From: Paenibacillus crassostreae
GTDB taxonomy: Bacteria > Bacillota > Bacilli > Paenibacillales > Paenibacillaceae
DNA length: 64,000 nucleotides
Assembly (NCBI RefSeq): GCF_001857945.1
Contig: NZ_CP017770.1
Span: forward strand, 744,001-808,000
Reading direction: 5' to 3'
Shown here: positions 8,486 through 17,185 of the stretch, piece after piece
Numbering within the stretch: the stretch's first letter is position 1
How the letters are laid out: every line of letters begins with the position of its first letter
Translations under genes and position numbers: made by a program
Notes under the pieces: generated by a model
The model's database searches: none
What the model was told of the DNA's origin: nothing
Seen by the model: the letters and a program-made list of their open reading frames with translations, nothing else

Positions 8486-9097
8486 CTATCGTTTAGACAT
8501 ATAACGGAGTAAAGTAGGAGCTTCCAATAATTTAGCGATTAACAATATTTGGTTCTCTTCTAACCAATGATGACGTACCAACTTCTCTAACAACGGCAAA
8601 TGTTTCTCCAGCTCTTCTCTCATCCTCATCGCTATCGCTTCATATCTATCTATACGCTCTCTAAGCATGTTAAATATGAGTTCGTGACTTAGAGGTGTCA
8701 AACACATTTGAACACCATCTAGTTCAATCTCAGGAGCATCAGTCCACAATGTATCTTCTACTTTAACGCTATACTCGAAAGTATTCGAAGATATTCTAAA
8801 ATCTCCGACCAACTCAATCTGTGCATCGTTTAATACATAATGACTAAGAATGGATGAATATAATCCTTCTTTATTCAATTCTTGTTCATCTACCGACCAT
8901 TTTTTAATTGCTGTATGTAGCATTTCAACCGCCTTAGCGTCTGCATATAAATCAATATCACGTGGAGGGATATGGACTTTCACTTCCTGCAAGATCAAGC
9001 TACAACTCCCGCCTAATAGCCACTTTTGGTTAGTAGAATTCAAACATTTTGCAGTCATCTTCAATACCTGCTGCAATTCGTTTGTTAGATGATGCAT
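8486..9097 (-). CDS. Nucleotidyltransferase-fold protein (DxD type)
   Basis: A 203-residue protein with the minimal nucleotidyltransferase signature: GGSCSL near residue 30 (the G-S motif of the Pol-beta fold) followed by RDIDLYAD near residue 47 (the DxD metal ligands). The C-terminal third is helical and rich in charged residues. This resembles AbiEii/MNT-type or kanamycin-nucleotidyltransferase-like domains, but the substrate is unknown. The start at 9097 is chosen over an ATG six codons earlier because AGGGAAGTGA precedes it. It lies between two 2Fe-2S ferredoxin genes in the same orientation, probably co-transcribed. No obvious antitoxin-like partner is beside it. Confidence 0.68.
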   Translation of the reverse strand: MHHLTNELQQVLKMTAKCLNSTNQKWLLGGSCSLILQEVKVHIPPRDIDLYADAKAVEMLHTAIKKWSVDEQELNKEGLYSSILSHYVLNDAQIELVGDFRISSNTFEYSVKVEDTLWTDAPEIELDGVQMCLTPLSHELIFNMLRERIDRYEAIAMRMREELEKHLPLLEKLVRHHWLEENQILLIAKLLEAPTLLRYMSKR

Positions 9098-9120
9098 TAA
9101 GGTCACTTCCCTCATTCAAA

Positions 9121-9155
9121 TCAAGTGAAACATATACTTTCTTATATTTTTAAAA
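9121..9155. repeat. Dispersed repeat family A, truncated copy
   Basis: AAGTGAAACATATACTTTCT and the following TATATTT match the loop and right arm of the family A palindrome. The left arm is missing. It overlaps the stop of the downstream ferredoxin gene. Confidence 0.55.
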
Positions 9156-9452
9156 ATAAGTTTTATTACGCGCCTTTATCTCTCCAACTTGCTTCACTAT
9201 GGACTGACATCCTAACCGGTAACCTTCTTCGAACTCTTCCGGATCAAGACGACGATATTCTGCTTCGGTTGGATCCTCCAAATATTCTGAACCCGCTTCG
9301 ATCAAACATCTACAGCGAGCGCAAGTCCCACGAGTACAAAGATGCTGCCAATCAACACCATGTTGAATCGCATGTTGAAGAATAGAATCTCCAACCTTCG
9401 GTTCCACCGTTTTCGTTATAGTTCTTCCAATGAGTTGTAATGATGGTTCCAT
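9150..9452 (-). CDS. 2Fe-2S ferredoxin-like protein 2
   Basis: A 100-residue ferredoxin with LCTRGTCARCRC (C-x4-C-x2-C near residue 39) and the fourth cysteine in LGCQSI near residue 82. It differs clearly from the first ferredoxin, so the pair is not a recent duplication. The ATG at 9452 with GGTGA eight bases upstream is preferred; TTG and GTG codons 4-5 residues earlier are alternatives. Its stop codon lies in a truncated family A repeat, which may have supplied the last codons (KTYF). Role unknown; electron transfer is expected. Confidence 0.8.
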   Translation of the reverse strand: MEPSLQLIGRTITKTVEPKVGDSILQHAIQHGVDWQHLCTRGTCARCRCLIEAGSEYLEDPTEAEYRRLDPEEFEEGYRLGCQSIVKQVGEIKARNKTYF

Positions 9453-9495
9453 CTCACATTTCACCAACCCTCTTATATAGTTACAGATGTAGGAT

Positions 9496-9675
9496 TTAAA
9501 TTAAAGACACTAACCCGCCAAGGAATCCAACAAGCATAAAAACAAAGGCAAGAACTGACAATATTCCTCGAATGATCCCTTTTGTTTTACTCCGAGCAAA
9601 TGTTATAAGAAATACAGAACAACCCATTATTAATATGGCGATGAGGGATACCCACATTTTTGTCATTGCATCCAT
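9496..9675 (-). CDS. DUF2768-like small membrane protein
   Basis: A 59-residue protein starting MDAMTKMWVSLIAILIMGCS with two hydrophobic helices (about residues 7-25 and 38-58) joined by a basic loop (RSKTKG). GGAGA lies ten bases upstream of the ATG. In size, topology and position before gpsA it corresponds to Bacillus subtilis YphE, a DUF2768 protein expressed in sporulation. It is too short for a usual ORF cut-off, but the RBS and topology support it. Confidence 0.72.
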   Translation of the reverse strand: MDAMTKMWVSLIAILIMGCSVFLITFARSKTKGIIRGILSVLAFVFMLVGFLGGLVSLI

Positions 9676-9751
9676 AGAATAAATTCTCCATTCTTTCGAC
9701 CATTTTATTTAGGTTATTATAACATGAAACATGTCCCATTTCGCAAAAATA

Positions 9752-9793
9752 GGACAAAACAGATTGAAATAACCACTTCAATCTGTTTTGTCC
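9752..9793 (-). terminator. Strong intrinsic terminator after spoVIF
   Basis: GGACAAAACAGATTGAA pairs perfectly with TTCAATCTGTTTTGTCC around an eight-base loop. The minus-strand tail is only moderately T-rich. Confidence 0.7.
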
Positions 9794-9827
9794 ATATCGT
9801 CAAATCCTATCCTACTGAAACATGATC

Positions 9828-10103
9828 CTATTTCTTTATCATCATTTTCATCAATGATTCCATACTTTGGGGATCCATACCACTTTTTTTGACTGCACTC
9901 ACAATATCTTTTATTGTACTTTCACTGACGGGCACATTCGCCATGGCAGACACTTGCTTGATTAATTGACGTAGTTGTACCTCACTCTGCATTGTCGACG
10001 GTTTTACCGTGCTGGCGAGTTTCTTAACTGCATTCTCAGAAATTTGTTTTCCATTTTTTTTATTAATCGCATTCAGCGCATCTTTGGGTATATTGTTACT
10101 CAA
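9828..10103 (-). CDS. spoVIF: Stage VI sporulation protein F (SpoVIF-like)
   Basis: A 91-residue helical, lysine-rich protein ending SMESLMKMMIKK, with the pattern QLRQLIKQVSAMANVPVSES in the middle. This matches the small SpoVIF/YjcC family that activates GerE-dependent late coat genes in the mother cell of Bacillus subtilis. A GGAGG-type site precedes the ATG. In Bacillus the gene is elsewhere; here it stands just downstream of gpsA. Identification is from size and overall pattern. Confidence 0.75.
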   Translation of the reverse strand: MSNNIPKDALNAINKKNGKQISENAVKKLASTVKPSTMQSEVQLRQLIKQVSAMANVPVSESTIKDIVSAVKKSGMDPQSMESLMKMMIKK

Positions 10104-10170
10104 ATGTTATCCCTCCTCCGACAATCCTCACACCATCATATGAGAATAGGTCAAAAAAGGTGAATAGTAC

Positions 10171-11214
10171 TTAAGTATGCCACTGCTCCCAAGTCTCCAA
10201 GCGAATGTTTTCCATTTCTGTCTTCGGATCACGACCCATTAATGTTTCAACAGCCACTCTTGCGTCCATCTCTTTGAATAGTACATTATAAATCTGATCT
10301 GTTATAGGCATTTGGACTCCATGTTGAATCGAAAGACTATGAGCTGCCGCTGTAGTACGAATACCTTCCACAACCATCCCCATAGATTCTAGAACGTCGT
10401 CCAGTTTATTCCCTTTACCGATCAATGATCCAGCACGCCAATTTCGACTATGCTGACTCGTAGCGGTCACAACCAAATCACCGATACCCGCTAGTCCTGA
10501 GAAGGTGAGTGGGTTCGCGCCAAGTTCAACACCAATTCTAGATATTTCTGCTAGACCTCTAGTCATTAATGCTGCCTTCGCATTATCTCCAAACCCTAGT
10601 CCATCAGACATTCCTGCACCAAGGGCAATAATATTCTTAAGTGCTCCCGCTAACTCAACCCCAATCATATCGCGATTGGTGTACACACGGAAATAAGAAT
10701 TCATAAATAATTCTTGCGCTCTTTCAACCGCTGATTTGTTTAGCGATGCAACAACAACCGTAGTAGGACAACGACGAATAACTTCCTCAGCATGACTTGG
10801 ACCTGATAAGACAACGATGTCTCCTTCACTGCAGTCAAGTTCTTCAGCAATAACGGTGGACATCCTCTTTAGACTCTCTGTCTCGAATCCCTTAGTTGCA
10901 TGAACACAAAGCATGTCCTTGTTCCAATAATTCTTCAGTTCACTTGTGACCTCTCTCATTGCAGAGGATGGTGCAACCAAAATAACAGCGCTAGAGTTTT
11001 CTACAGCAGCTTTCATGCTGGTTGTAGCCGTTATATTAGAGGCCAAGGTAATTCCAGGTAAGTATTTGCTGTTCGTATGGAACTCATTTATCTCTTTCAC
11101 TTGTTCAAAATTACGACTCCATAGGACGACATTATTATGATTCATAGCTAGAACGCTGGCAAGTGCTGTTCCCCAACTTCCTGCAACTAGTACGGAAACT
11201 TTGTTAGACAACAT
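10171..11214 (-). CDS. gpsA: NAD(P)-dependent glycerol-3-phosphate dehydrogenase
   Basis: A 347-residue enzyme that reduces dihydroxyacetone phosphate to sn-glycerol-3-phosphate for phospholipid synthesis. The Rossmann motif VLVAGSWGTALA is at the N-terminus; GALKNIIALGAGMSDGL (near residue 190) holds the catalytic lysine. The ATG at 11214 follows AAAGGAGG; the frame is open further upstream but lacks a better start. It overlaps plsY by 11 bases, so the two steps that make lysophosphatidic acid are coupled. Confidence 0.96.
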   Translation of the reverse strand: MLSNKVSVLVAGSWGTALASVLAMNHNNVVLWSRNFEQVKEINEFHTNSKYLPGITLASNITATTSMKAAVENSSAVILVAPSSAMREVTSELKNYWNKDMLCVHATKGFETESLKRMSTVIAEELDCSEGDIVVLSGPSHAEEVIRRCPTTVVVASLNKSAVERAQELFMNSYFRVYTNRDMIGVELAGALKNIIALGAGMSDGLGFGDNAKAALMTRGLAEISRIGVELGANPLTFSGLAGIGDLVVTATSQHSRNWRAGSLIGKGNKLDDVLESMGMVVEGIRTTAAAHSLSIQHGVQMPITDQIYNVLFKEMDARVAVETLMGRDPKTEMENIRLETWEQWHT

Positions 11215-11830
11215 GTTTTCCTCCTTTGCCAGATCCCCCTGAACCAATTTTATTCTCGCGATGCTGTACAATTTTCACTATATTACTTCTATGTCGCCAG
11301 AAGACAAATATGGCAATGATGATGCTGGTCCAGAATACTGGTTGTGGGTATCCACCTAGAATTAATAAAAATACGGGTGTGAGTAACACGAGTATTAACG
11401 ACCCGAGGGATACATATCTTGTTAATACAATCGATATAATAGCAATAATTCCAGCCAAGAGTGCAGGTAAAAAACTTAATGTGGCCATCACACCAATCGT
11501 TGTCGCAACTCCTTTACCTCCACGGAAATTGAAGTAAATGGGCCAGTTATGGCCCATAATTGCAGCAATCCCGCATAATGCCGGAATCCACGCTTCATCT
11601 CCGCCTAGCCATTTACCAATCCAAACTGCTACGATTCCTTTAAGTACGTCAAGTAAAAGAACAACTATTGCTGGTCCTTTCCCTAATACACGCAAAGTAT
11701 TTGTAGCTCCAGCGTTTCCACTACCATATTGACGTATATCGATCCCCTTGAGCATCTTTGCCAATAAAACACTAAAACTGATAGAACCCAATAAATAACA
11801 AATTGTGAGTGTGATTATTTGTATCAACAA
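11204..11830 (-). CDS. plsY: Glycerol-3-phosphate acyltransferase PlsY
   Basis: A 208-residue integral membrane protein with the three PlsY motifs: GSGNAGATNTLRVLG near residue 36, MGHNWPIYFNFRGGKGVAT near residue 92, and the region around residue 150. It acylates glycerol-3-phosphate with acyl phosphate. The start is a TTG (11830, or the next TTG at 11827) after AGGTGATG. In Bacillus subtilis plsY is not beside gpsA, but the pair is common in Paenibacillus-type genomes. Confidence 0.95.
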   Translation of the reverse strand: MLIQIITLTICYLLGSISFSVLLAKMLKGIDIRQYGSGNAGATNTLRVLGKGPAIVVLLLDVLKGIVAVWIGKWLGGDEAWIPALCGIAAIMGHNWPIYFNFRGGKGVATTIGVMATLSFLPALLAGIIAIISIVLTRYVSLGSLILVLLTPVFLLILGGYPQPVFWTSIIIAIFVFWRHRSNIVKIVQHRENKIGSGGSGKGGKHVV

Positions 11831-11841
11831 ACCTACATCAC

Positions 11842-13164
11842 CTAGCTTTCATCGGACTTACGCCGGGTGAATATCCGTATCGGCGTCCCTTCAAAATCAA
11901 ATGCAGCGCGAATTTTATTCTCTAAATAACGCTCATAAGAGAAATGCATCAACTCAGGATCATTCGCGAACACAACAAACGTTGGTGGTTTCGTTGCCAC
12001 TTGAGTCGCATAGTTAATGCGTAATCTACGCCCTTTATCTGTTGGTGGTGCATTGGAAGCTACCGCATCAGAAACTACATCATTCAAGATATGTGTTTGT
12101 ACGCGTAATGCGTGTTGTTGGGCAACATGCTTCACAACTGGCAATAATTTTTGCAGACGTTGTTTCGTCTTAGCTGATAGAAATACAATTGGAGCATAGG
12201 TCATAAACAAGAAGTGATCTTTGATTTTAGTCTCGAAATTTTTCATGGTTTTATCGTCTTTTTCGACCACATCCCATTTATTTACGACGAAGATTGAAGC
12301 TTTTCCTGCCTCATAAGCATAACCAGCAATGTGCTTATCTTGTTCGATTATGCCTTCTTCAATGTTAACTACCACAAGTACCACATCTGCTCTTTCAATG
12401 GCTCTCATAGCTCGCATTACACTATATTTTTCAGTATTCTCATATACTTTTCCACGTTTACGCATACCCGCTGTATCGATAATGACATAGCGTTGCCCAT
12501 CACGTTCAAAAGGAGTATCAATTGCATCGCGAGTCGTACCTGGGACATCGCTCACGATTACACGTTCTTCACCTAGTATAGCGTTAACAAGCGATGATTT
12601 CCCTACGTTTGGTCGTCCAATTAAGGCTACCTTAATGACGTCCTCATCATATTCTTCTTCAATTAGATCAGGTAGATTATTGACAATTGCATCAAGAAGA
12701 TCACCAATCCCTGTTCCATGACTTCCCGATATACCAATTGGATCACCGAATCCAAGACTATAGAATTCGTATGTATCTTCGACCTTTTTGATGTTATCCA
12801 CTTTATTGATAGCTAGTACGACAGGCTTTCCAGAACGGAACAACAGTTGAGCAACTTCCTCATCCGCTAACGTTATTCCCGTCTTAGCGTCACACATAAA
12901 CACGATAACGTCGGCTTCTTCAATAGCAAGCTCAGCTTGCATCCGGATCGATTTCAACATCATGTCTTCTCCGTCGATTTCAATCCCACCCGTGTCAATG
13001 ACACTGAAACTTTTACCATTCCAATCTGAAATGCCATATATTCGGTCACGTGTAATACCTGGTTTATCTTCAACTATAGCCAACCGATCACCAATTAACC
13101 TATTAAATATCGTTGATTTCCCTACATTTGGTCTACCCACGATCGCAACTACAGGTCTTGCCAT
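11842..13164 (-). CDS. der: Ribosome biogenesis GTPase Der (EngA)
   Basis: A 440-residue protein with two tandem GTPase domains. Each has a P-loop GRPNVGKS (near residues 9 and 183) and a G4 motif (NKVD, NKWD), followed by a C-terminal KH-like domain. Der assists 50S subunit assembly. The start at 13164 is preferred because AAGGAGGA lies eight bases upstream; another ATG directly precedes it. It ends 12 bases before the plsY start. Confidence 0.97.
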   Translation of the reverse strand: MARPVVAIVGRPNVGKSTIFNRLIGDRLAIVEDKPGITRDRIYGISDWNGKSFSVIDTGGIEIDGEDMMLKSIRMQAELAIEEADVIVFMCDAKTGITLADEEVAQLLFRSGKPVVLAINKVDNIKKVEDTYEFYSLGFGDPIGISGSHGTGIGDLLDAIVNNLPDLIEEEYDEDVIKVALIGRPNVGKSSLVNAILGEERVIVSDVPGTTRDAIDTPFERDGQRYVIIDTAGMRKRGKVYENTEKYSVMRAMRAIERADVVLVVVNIEEGIIEQDKHIAGYAYEAGKASIFVVNKWDVVEKDDKTMKNFETKIKDHFLFMTYAPIVFLSAKTKQRLQKLLPVVKHVAQQHALRVQTHILNDVVSDAVASNAPPTDKGRRLRINYATQVATKPPTFVVFANDPELMHFSYERYLENKIRAAFDFEGTPIRIFTRRKSDES

Positions 13165-13250
13165 CATACATTCCTCCTTCAATTCTTACGATTATCATCA
13201 TAGCAAAAAACGTTAACCTTTGCTAACCTTTCTAAATTCGTAATATTTTA

Positions 13251-13312
13251 TTATATATGACCGATTGTCAAAGTCGAATATTGCGATTAATTTGACAATC
13301 CGTCATATATAA
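13251..13312. repeat. Inverted repeat, family C, copy 1
   Basis: TTATATATGACCGATTGTCA at the left and TTTGACAATCCGTCATATAT at the right form about 22-base arms with one mismatch around an 18-base loop. A relative with the same right arm lies at 20364-20410. Confidence 0.65.
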
Positions 13313-13316
13313 ATAT

Positions 13317-13358
13317 AAAAAAATATCGGCGAACCCGCGGGAGGGTTCGCCGATTTTA
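13317..13358 (-). terminator. Intrinsic terminator after the S1 gene
   Basis: ATCGGCGAACCC and GGGTTCGCCGAT form perfect 12-base arms with a T-rich tail on either strand. Confidence 0.88.
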
Positions 13359-13376
13359 AAAATTATCAGATCCCGA

Positions 13377-13610
13377 TCATTTAAATTTATCTAGCTTATC
13401 ACCAAATAGGTCGCCAAGTGTGAAACTTAGACCTTCATTTGAAAGTGATACGTTCGGATTGTTAATTTCTACTTTTGGTTCTCTACTATTTCTAGGAGCT
13501 CTTGGTTTATCATTTTTTGCTTCATGAGCAGGAGCGTCTTGTGTTTCTTTGATGCTCAGGCTAACTCTCTTCTCATCAGCATTCAATTCAAGAATTTTAA
13601 CTTGAACTTG
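13377..13610 (-). pseudogene. Severed C-terminus of the S1-type protein
   Basis: In the same frame as the S1 gene, directly after its TAA at 13611-13613, the reading continues as QVQVKILELNADEKRVSLSI and then a basic, low-complexity tail ending GDLFGDKLDKFK. This is the rest of the fourth S1 domain plus the usual C-terminal tail. It has no Shine-Dalgarno or plausible independent start. A single substitution (for example GAA to TAA) or a sequencing error would explain the break. Confidence 0.72.
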
Positions 13611-14612
13611 TTATCCTTCTTGTAATACTTCTTGTGGAGAAGCAATGTGGCTATGAGAAATCTGTGAGATATGAACTAGTCCTTCAACACCTGGAGTTAA
13701 TTCAACAAATGCACCGAAAGCTGCAAGACGTTTAACTTCACCAGTTACAATATCACCAGCATTAAACTGACTAGTAGCATTCTCCCAAGGACCTGGTTGA
13801 GCTGCTTTGATACTAAGGCTGATTTTTCCTTTTTCAGAATCAACTTTAAGTACCTTAACTTTAACTTGTTCGCCTTCAGAAATAACATCAGAAGGTTTCT
13901 CAACACGGCTCCATGCGATTTCAGATACATGAACCAATCCATCTACGCCACCGATATCTACAAATGCACCAAATTGAGTAAGACGTTGAACAGTACCTTC
14001 GATCACTTGACCTTCTTTCAAGTCAGCCATGATTTTCAGTTTATTCACTTCAAATTCAGCATCAAGAACATCTTTTTGCGACAAGATTACTTTGTTGTTC
14101 TCACGATCAAGTTCTTTCACCTTCACGCGCAATGTGCGACCTTTATAGTCACTGAAATCTTCAACGAAATGGCGTTCAACCATAGAAGCTGGAATGAATC
14201 CACGAGCCCCAACATCTACTACTAGACCACCTTTAACAACGTCAGAAACTACAACTTCAATGATTTCTTGACTTGTAAAATGTTTTTCTAGTTCTTCCCA
14301 GCCATTTTCACTATCAATAGCGCGTTTGGAAAGAAGTAATCTTTCTTTCTCATCGTCAATGCTGACAACTTTACATTCAACTTCTTGGCCGATTGCAACG
14401 GCATCAGATGCGTTATCAACTTGTACAGAAGATAACTCACGAACCGGAATCACACCGTCATATTTATATCCAATGCTTACATAAGCTTGGTTATCTTCTA
14501 GTTTGACGATCGTCCCTTTCACTGTATCCCCTTTTTTCACGGATACACCTTTGTCCAATTCCTCTTGGTTTGATACTTCAACTACTTCTTCATTCTTGAT
14601 TTCTTCCGACAT
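13611..14612 (-). CDS. Ribosomal S1-type RNA-binding protein, truncated by an in-frame stop
   Basis: 333 residues with four S1 (OB-fold) repeats; the last is cut at QEVLQEG. Repeat cores include GTIVKLEDNQAYVSIGYKYD, VVKGGLVVDVGARGFIPASM, GTVQRLTQFGAFVDIGGVDG and GEVKRLAAFGAFVELTPGVE. It corresponds to Bacillus YpfD and sits beside cmk and plsC as expected. GGAGGG lies seven bases before the ATG. The full frame would reach 13377. Low-GC Gram-positive S1 homologues are not essential for translation initiation, so truncation could be tolerated. Confidence 0.8.
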   Translation of the reverse strand: MSEEIKNEEVVEVSNQEELDKGVSVKKGDTVKGTIVKLEDNQAYVSIGYKYDGVIPVRELSSVQVDNASDAVAIGQEVECKVVSIDDEKERLLLSKRAIDSENGWEELEKHFTSQEIIEVVVSDVVKGGLVVDVGARGFIPASMVERHFVEDFSDYKGRTLRVKVKELDRENNKVILSQKDVLDAEFEVNKLKIMADLKEGQVIEGTVQRLTQFGAFVDIGGVDGLVHVSEIAWSRVEKPSDVISEGEQVKVKVLKVDSEKGKISLSIKAAQPGPWENATSQFNAGDIVTGEVKRLAAFGAFVELTPGVEGLVHISQISHSHIASPQEVLQEG

Positions 14613-14724
14613 ATCAATGCCCTCCTCAATTCAAAATCCCATTTATTTAAACCTGCTATGCAGTGTTCAAAACATTCATTTTCTAGTATCTTTCCATAAA
14701 GCGTCATACTTCATGCAAAGAAAT

Positions 14725-15318
14725 CTAATGTGTTGTGGGTTGACCTGTTTTTTGCATTTCATGAATACGTGACATAATCACTTCCGTTACAGCCTCTAGC
14801 TGATCACCTGAGGCAGTCTCATCCATAAACTCTGATAAATCTACAGGTACTCCGTATACAACCTTCATTTTTCGAAATAACTTGTATTCCCCTAAGATCG
14901 CCACAGGGATAACTGTTGCTTTGCTACGGAGCGCAAAACTTGCGGCCCCTTTCTTAGCTGTTCCTGATGTTGAATTGCGGGTACCTTCCGGGAAGATCCC
15001 CATCATTTCACCCTGTTGCAAGATTTTGATTGCCATACGAATTGAATCTCTACTAAATCCGCCACGTTTCACAGGGAATGCTCCTAATTGATGAAGCAAT
15101 GGACCGAATACAGGAATTTCAAATAATTCCGCTTTGGCCATATATTTAACCTGACGTTTCAATTTAATTCCCACAGTGATTGGATCCATCATACTGATAT
15201 GATTTGCACACAACAGTACGCCACCATTATCAGGGACGTTATCTTTGCCAATCGATTCTAAACGATATAGAACTGCAAATATCAATCGCAATAATCCTCT
15301 GCAAAAGACATAGATCAT
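14725..15318 (-). CDS. plsC: 1-acyl-sn-glycerol-3-phosphate acyltransferase
   Basis: A 197-residue PlsC with the acyltransferase motifs NHISMMD (H-x4-D, near residue 40) and FPEGTRN (near residue 107). It makes phosphatidic acid from lysophosphatidic acid. The ATG at 15318 overlaps the cmk stop as ATGA and follows GGAGAGAG, so it is coupled to cmk. The start further upstream in the frame lies inside cmk and is not supported. Confidence 0.93.
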   Translation of the reverse strand: MIYVFCRGLLRLIFAVLYRLESIGKDNVPDNGGVLLCANHISMMDPITVGIKLKRQVKYMAKAELFEIPVFGPLLHQLGAFPVKRGGFSRDSIRMAIKILQQGEMMGIFPEGTRNSTSGTAKKGAASFALRSKATVIPVAILGEYKLFRKMKVVYGVPVDLSEFMDETASGDQLEAVTEVIMSRIHEMQKTGQPTTH

Positions 15319-16001
15319 CGTAATCTCTCTCCATCCATCTGACTTCTGCAAAGTGAAACAATCTTTTCCACAACTTGATGAATATTCATCTCGGTTGTAT
15401 CTAGGAGAATGGCGTCTTCAGCACGACGTAAAGGAGATATTTCCCTCTGTTCATCCAAAGTATCACGCATTGAAATATCCTTCTCAAGTTGTTCAAGTGA
15501 CGTTCGTTCTGCATCATTCATTTCATTGAAGCGACGTAGAGCACGTTCTTTCACAGTAGCAGTCATAAAAATTTTGACCTCAGCATCTGGAAGTACTGTA
15601 GTTCCGATATCACGTCCATCCATTACGACGCCTTTACGCAAAGCCATTTGCCGCTGAAGTTGCACTAAATGAGTTCGCAGCCCCTCGATTTGCGCATATC
15701 GGGATACTAATCCATTAACTTGTGGTGTACGAATATAAGATGTGACATCTTCTCCATTAACCCATACACGTTGTCCACCATGATCTGGCGTTAATTCAAT
15801 GAGCATATGTTGCACATGTTCAAGTACCTGATCTGGCACTTCTGGTCCTACTCCATGTTTCGTCAAAAACCAGGTTACAGCTCGATACATGGCACCCGTG
15901 TCAACATATATGTACGACAATTGATTTGCCACTAAGCGTGCAACAGTACTCTTCCCTGCACCTGCTGGACCATCAATTGCAATATTGATTCTGTTGTTCA
16001 T
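15315..16001 (-). CDS. cmk: Cytidylate kinase
   Basis: A 228-residue CMP kinase with the P-loop IDGPAGAGKSTVAR near residue 6, DTGAMYRAVTWFL near residue 30, and GRDIGTTVLPDAEVKIFMTA near residue 132. It phosphorylates CMP and dCMP. AGGTGA seven bases before the ATG at 16001 sets the start. The order cmk-(plsC)-S1-der matches the Bacillus pattern. Confidence 0.95.
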   Translation of the reverse strand: MNNRINIAIDGPAGAGKSTVARLVANQLSYIYVDTGAMYRAVTWFLTKHGVGPEVPDQVLEHVQHMLIELTPDHGGQRVWVNGEDVTSYIRTPQVNGLVSRYAQIEGLRTHLVQLQRQMALRKGVVMDGRDIGTTVLPDAEVKIFMTATVKERALRRFNEMNDAERTSLEQLEKDISMRDTLDEQREISPLRRAEDAILLDTTEMNIHQVVEKIVSLCRSQMDGERLR

Positions 16002-16051
16002 ATCTGTCACCTGCCTAACCAATGGAGTATTCCCCATAACATTAACTCAAG

Positions 16052-16072
16052 AAAAAAGCAGGCAATGCCTGC
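16052..16072 (-). terminator. Intrinsic terminator between ypfB and cmk
   Basis: GCAGGC and GCCTGC around three bases, followed on the minus strand by six T. Confidence 0.82.
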
Positions 16073-16131
16073 GACGTAAAGATTATATCATATATAGTGT
16101 ATTCTTGCAAAACAGAACCGAATAAAATGAT

Positions 16132-16350
16132 CTACCAATCATTTACACTCTGATCGATCATAGGTTCACCGTCCAACTTGTATACTGATGATATAAAAAT
16201 TCGTAATGTTGGACTATGTAGGCCCAATTGAAGAATAACCATCATACAAAGCAACGTTATGAACACATATTTCGCAATTTTACTACTCAATGTGAACCAT
16301 TTATCGAAGTCGTTTATTTCCTGTTGATTATCATGTTGTTCGTCTTCCAT
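16132..16350 (-). CDS. YpfB-like small membrane protein (DUF5359 type)
   Basis: A 72-residue protein with an acidic N-terminus (MEDEQHDNQQEINDFDKW), one transmembrane helix at about residues 27-48 and a short extracytoplasmic tail. Position between motI (ypfA) and cmk equals Bacillus subtilis ypfB, a protein of unknown function. No motif is visible beyond the helix. Likely co-transcribed with motI. Confidence 0.65.
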   Translation of the reverse strand: MEDEQHDNQQEINDFDKWFTLSSKIAKYVFITLLCMMVILQLGLHSPTLRIFISSVYKLDGEPMIDQSVNDW

Positions 16351-16412
16351 ACGCTAATCTCCCGATAATTTTCGATTAGTATATCTAAGATATACTTCTT
16401 TTATACTATCGA

Positions 16413-17066
16413 TTAACGGTTACGAAACTCTATTTGTCGCTCAAAACAATACCGTATTAACTTTTGCCGTTCCGAATGAAAAATGTCCGTAAATTTCAAC
16501 ATGGCGATATTCCGATTCTGATCACCATTCTTAACTCTGACTATTTCCGCTATAAAAGGAACATGCTCAACCGAACCATTCTTATAAGGAATCAATAACC
16601 AACAAGATAATATATCTCCTTCTTTAAGACTATATTTCGCTTCTGAAAAGAATGATATCCCACCACCACTCACATCTTCTGTATGCGTAATGAATCGCAT
16701 ATTGTTTTCTTTCTTAATAGCAATCTCAAGATTCGCATTCACACGAAAATAGGTTCGACGTTGTATTTTCGAAATATCATCAAGATGCGGTTTGTGAATT
16801 CGAACCATTCGAATAACATCTTCCTTGAAACCCAATACATACGTATTGAAATAATTTTTAATCCCACCTTCCGTTATGTATTCAACGGATAATTCATCAC
16901 CGAAATATAATTTTTTTAATTTTCCATTCGATTCATTCATAGGCATCTCGATCAAGAAGGACTCTTCATCAATATCTGAAAGTCTTGATTTGTACACAAC
17001 TGTACCATCTTTATTGTCATCAGAGTCTATGTGAATATAAAAAATTTCAGTTACCTTTGGATACAA
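16413..17066 (-). CDS. motI: PilZ-domain c-di-GMP receptor (YpfA/MotI-like flagellar brake)
   Basis: A 217-residue protein with an N-terminal YcgR-like barrel and a C-terminal PilZ domain. The c-di-GMP signature is visible as QRRTYFRV (RxxxR equivalent, near residue 102) and DVSGGGISFF (DxSxxG, near residue 130). In Bacillus subtilis the homologue binds c-di-GMP and disengages the MotA stator, slowing swimming. The start is a TTG after GGTGAGTAGG. ypfA-ypfB synteny supports the call; the motility role here is inferred. Confidence 0.85.
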   Translation of the reverse strand: MYPKVTEIFYIHIDSDDNKDGTVVYKSRLSDIDEESFLIEMPMNESNGKLKKLYFGDELSVEYITEGGIKNYFNTYVLGFKEDVIRMVRIHKPHLDDISKIQRRTYFRVNANLEIAIKKENNMRFITHTEDVSGGGISFFSEAKYSLKEGDILSCWLLIPYKNGSVEHVPFIAEIVRVKNGDQNRNIAMLKFTDIFHSERQKLIRYCFERQIEFRNR

Positions 17067-17133
17067 GCCTACTCACCACCATCATTAAATTATGACATAT
17101 TCTTAATTATAACATGTATTTTTGCACAGAAAA

Positions 17134-17168
17134 ACGACATTCGAGTAAAGTACTTATCCGAATGTCGT
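17134..17168 (-). terminator. Intrinsic terminator after ypeB
   Basis: ACGACATTCG and CGAATGTCGT form ten-base arms, followed on the minus strand by TTTTCTG. Confidence 0.75.
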
Positions 17169-17185
17169 TATATGATTTGCAGCCC

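Noticed and set aside
9587..9781. 64-codon minus-strand frame overlapping the DUF2768 gene
   Set aside because: The other frame has the RBS, two helices and the expected position.
13797..14225. 142-codon plus-strand frame
   Set aside because: Antisense to the S1 gene; Phe-rich shadow typical of complementary Lys/Glu codons.
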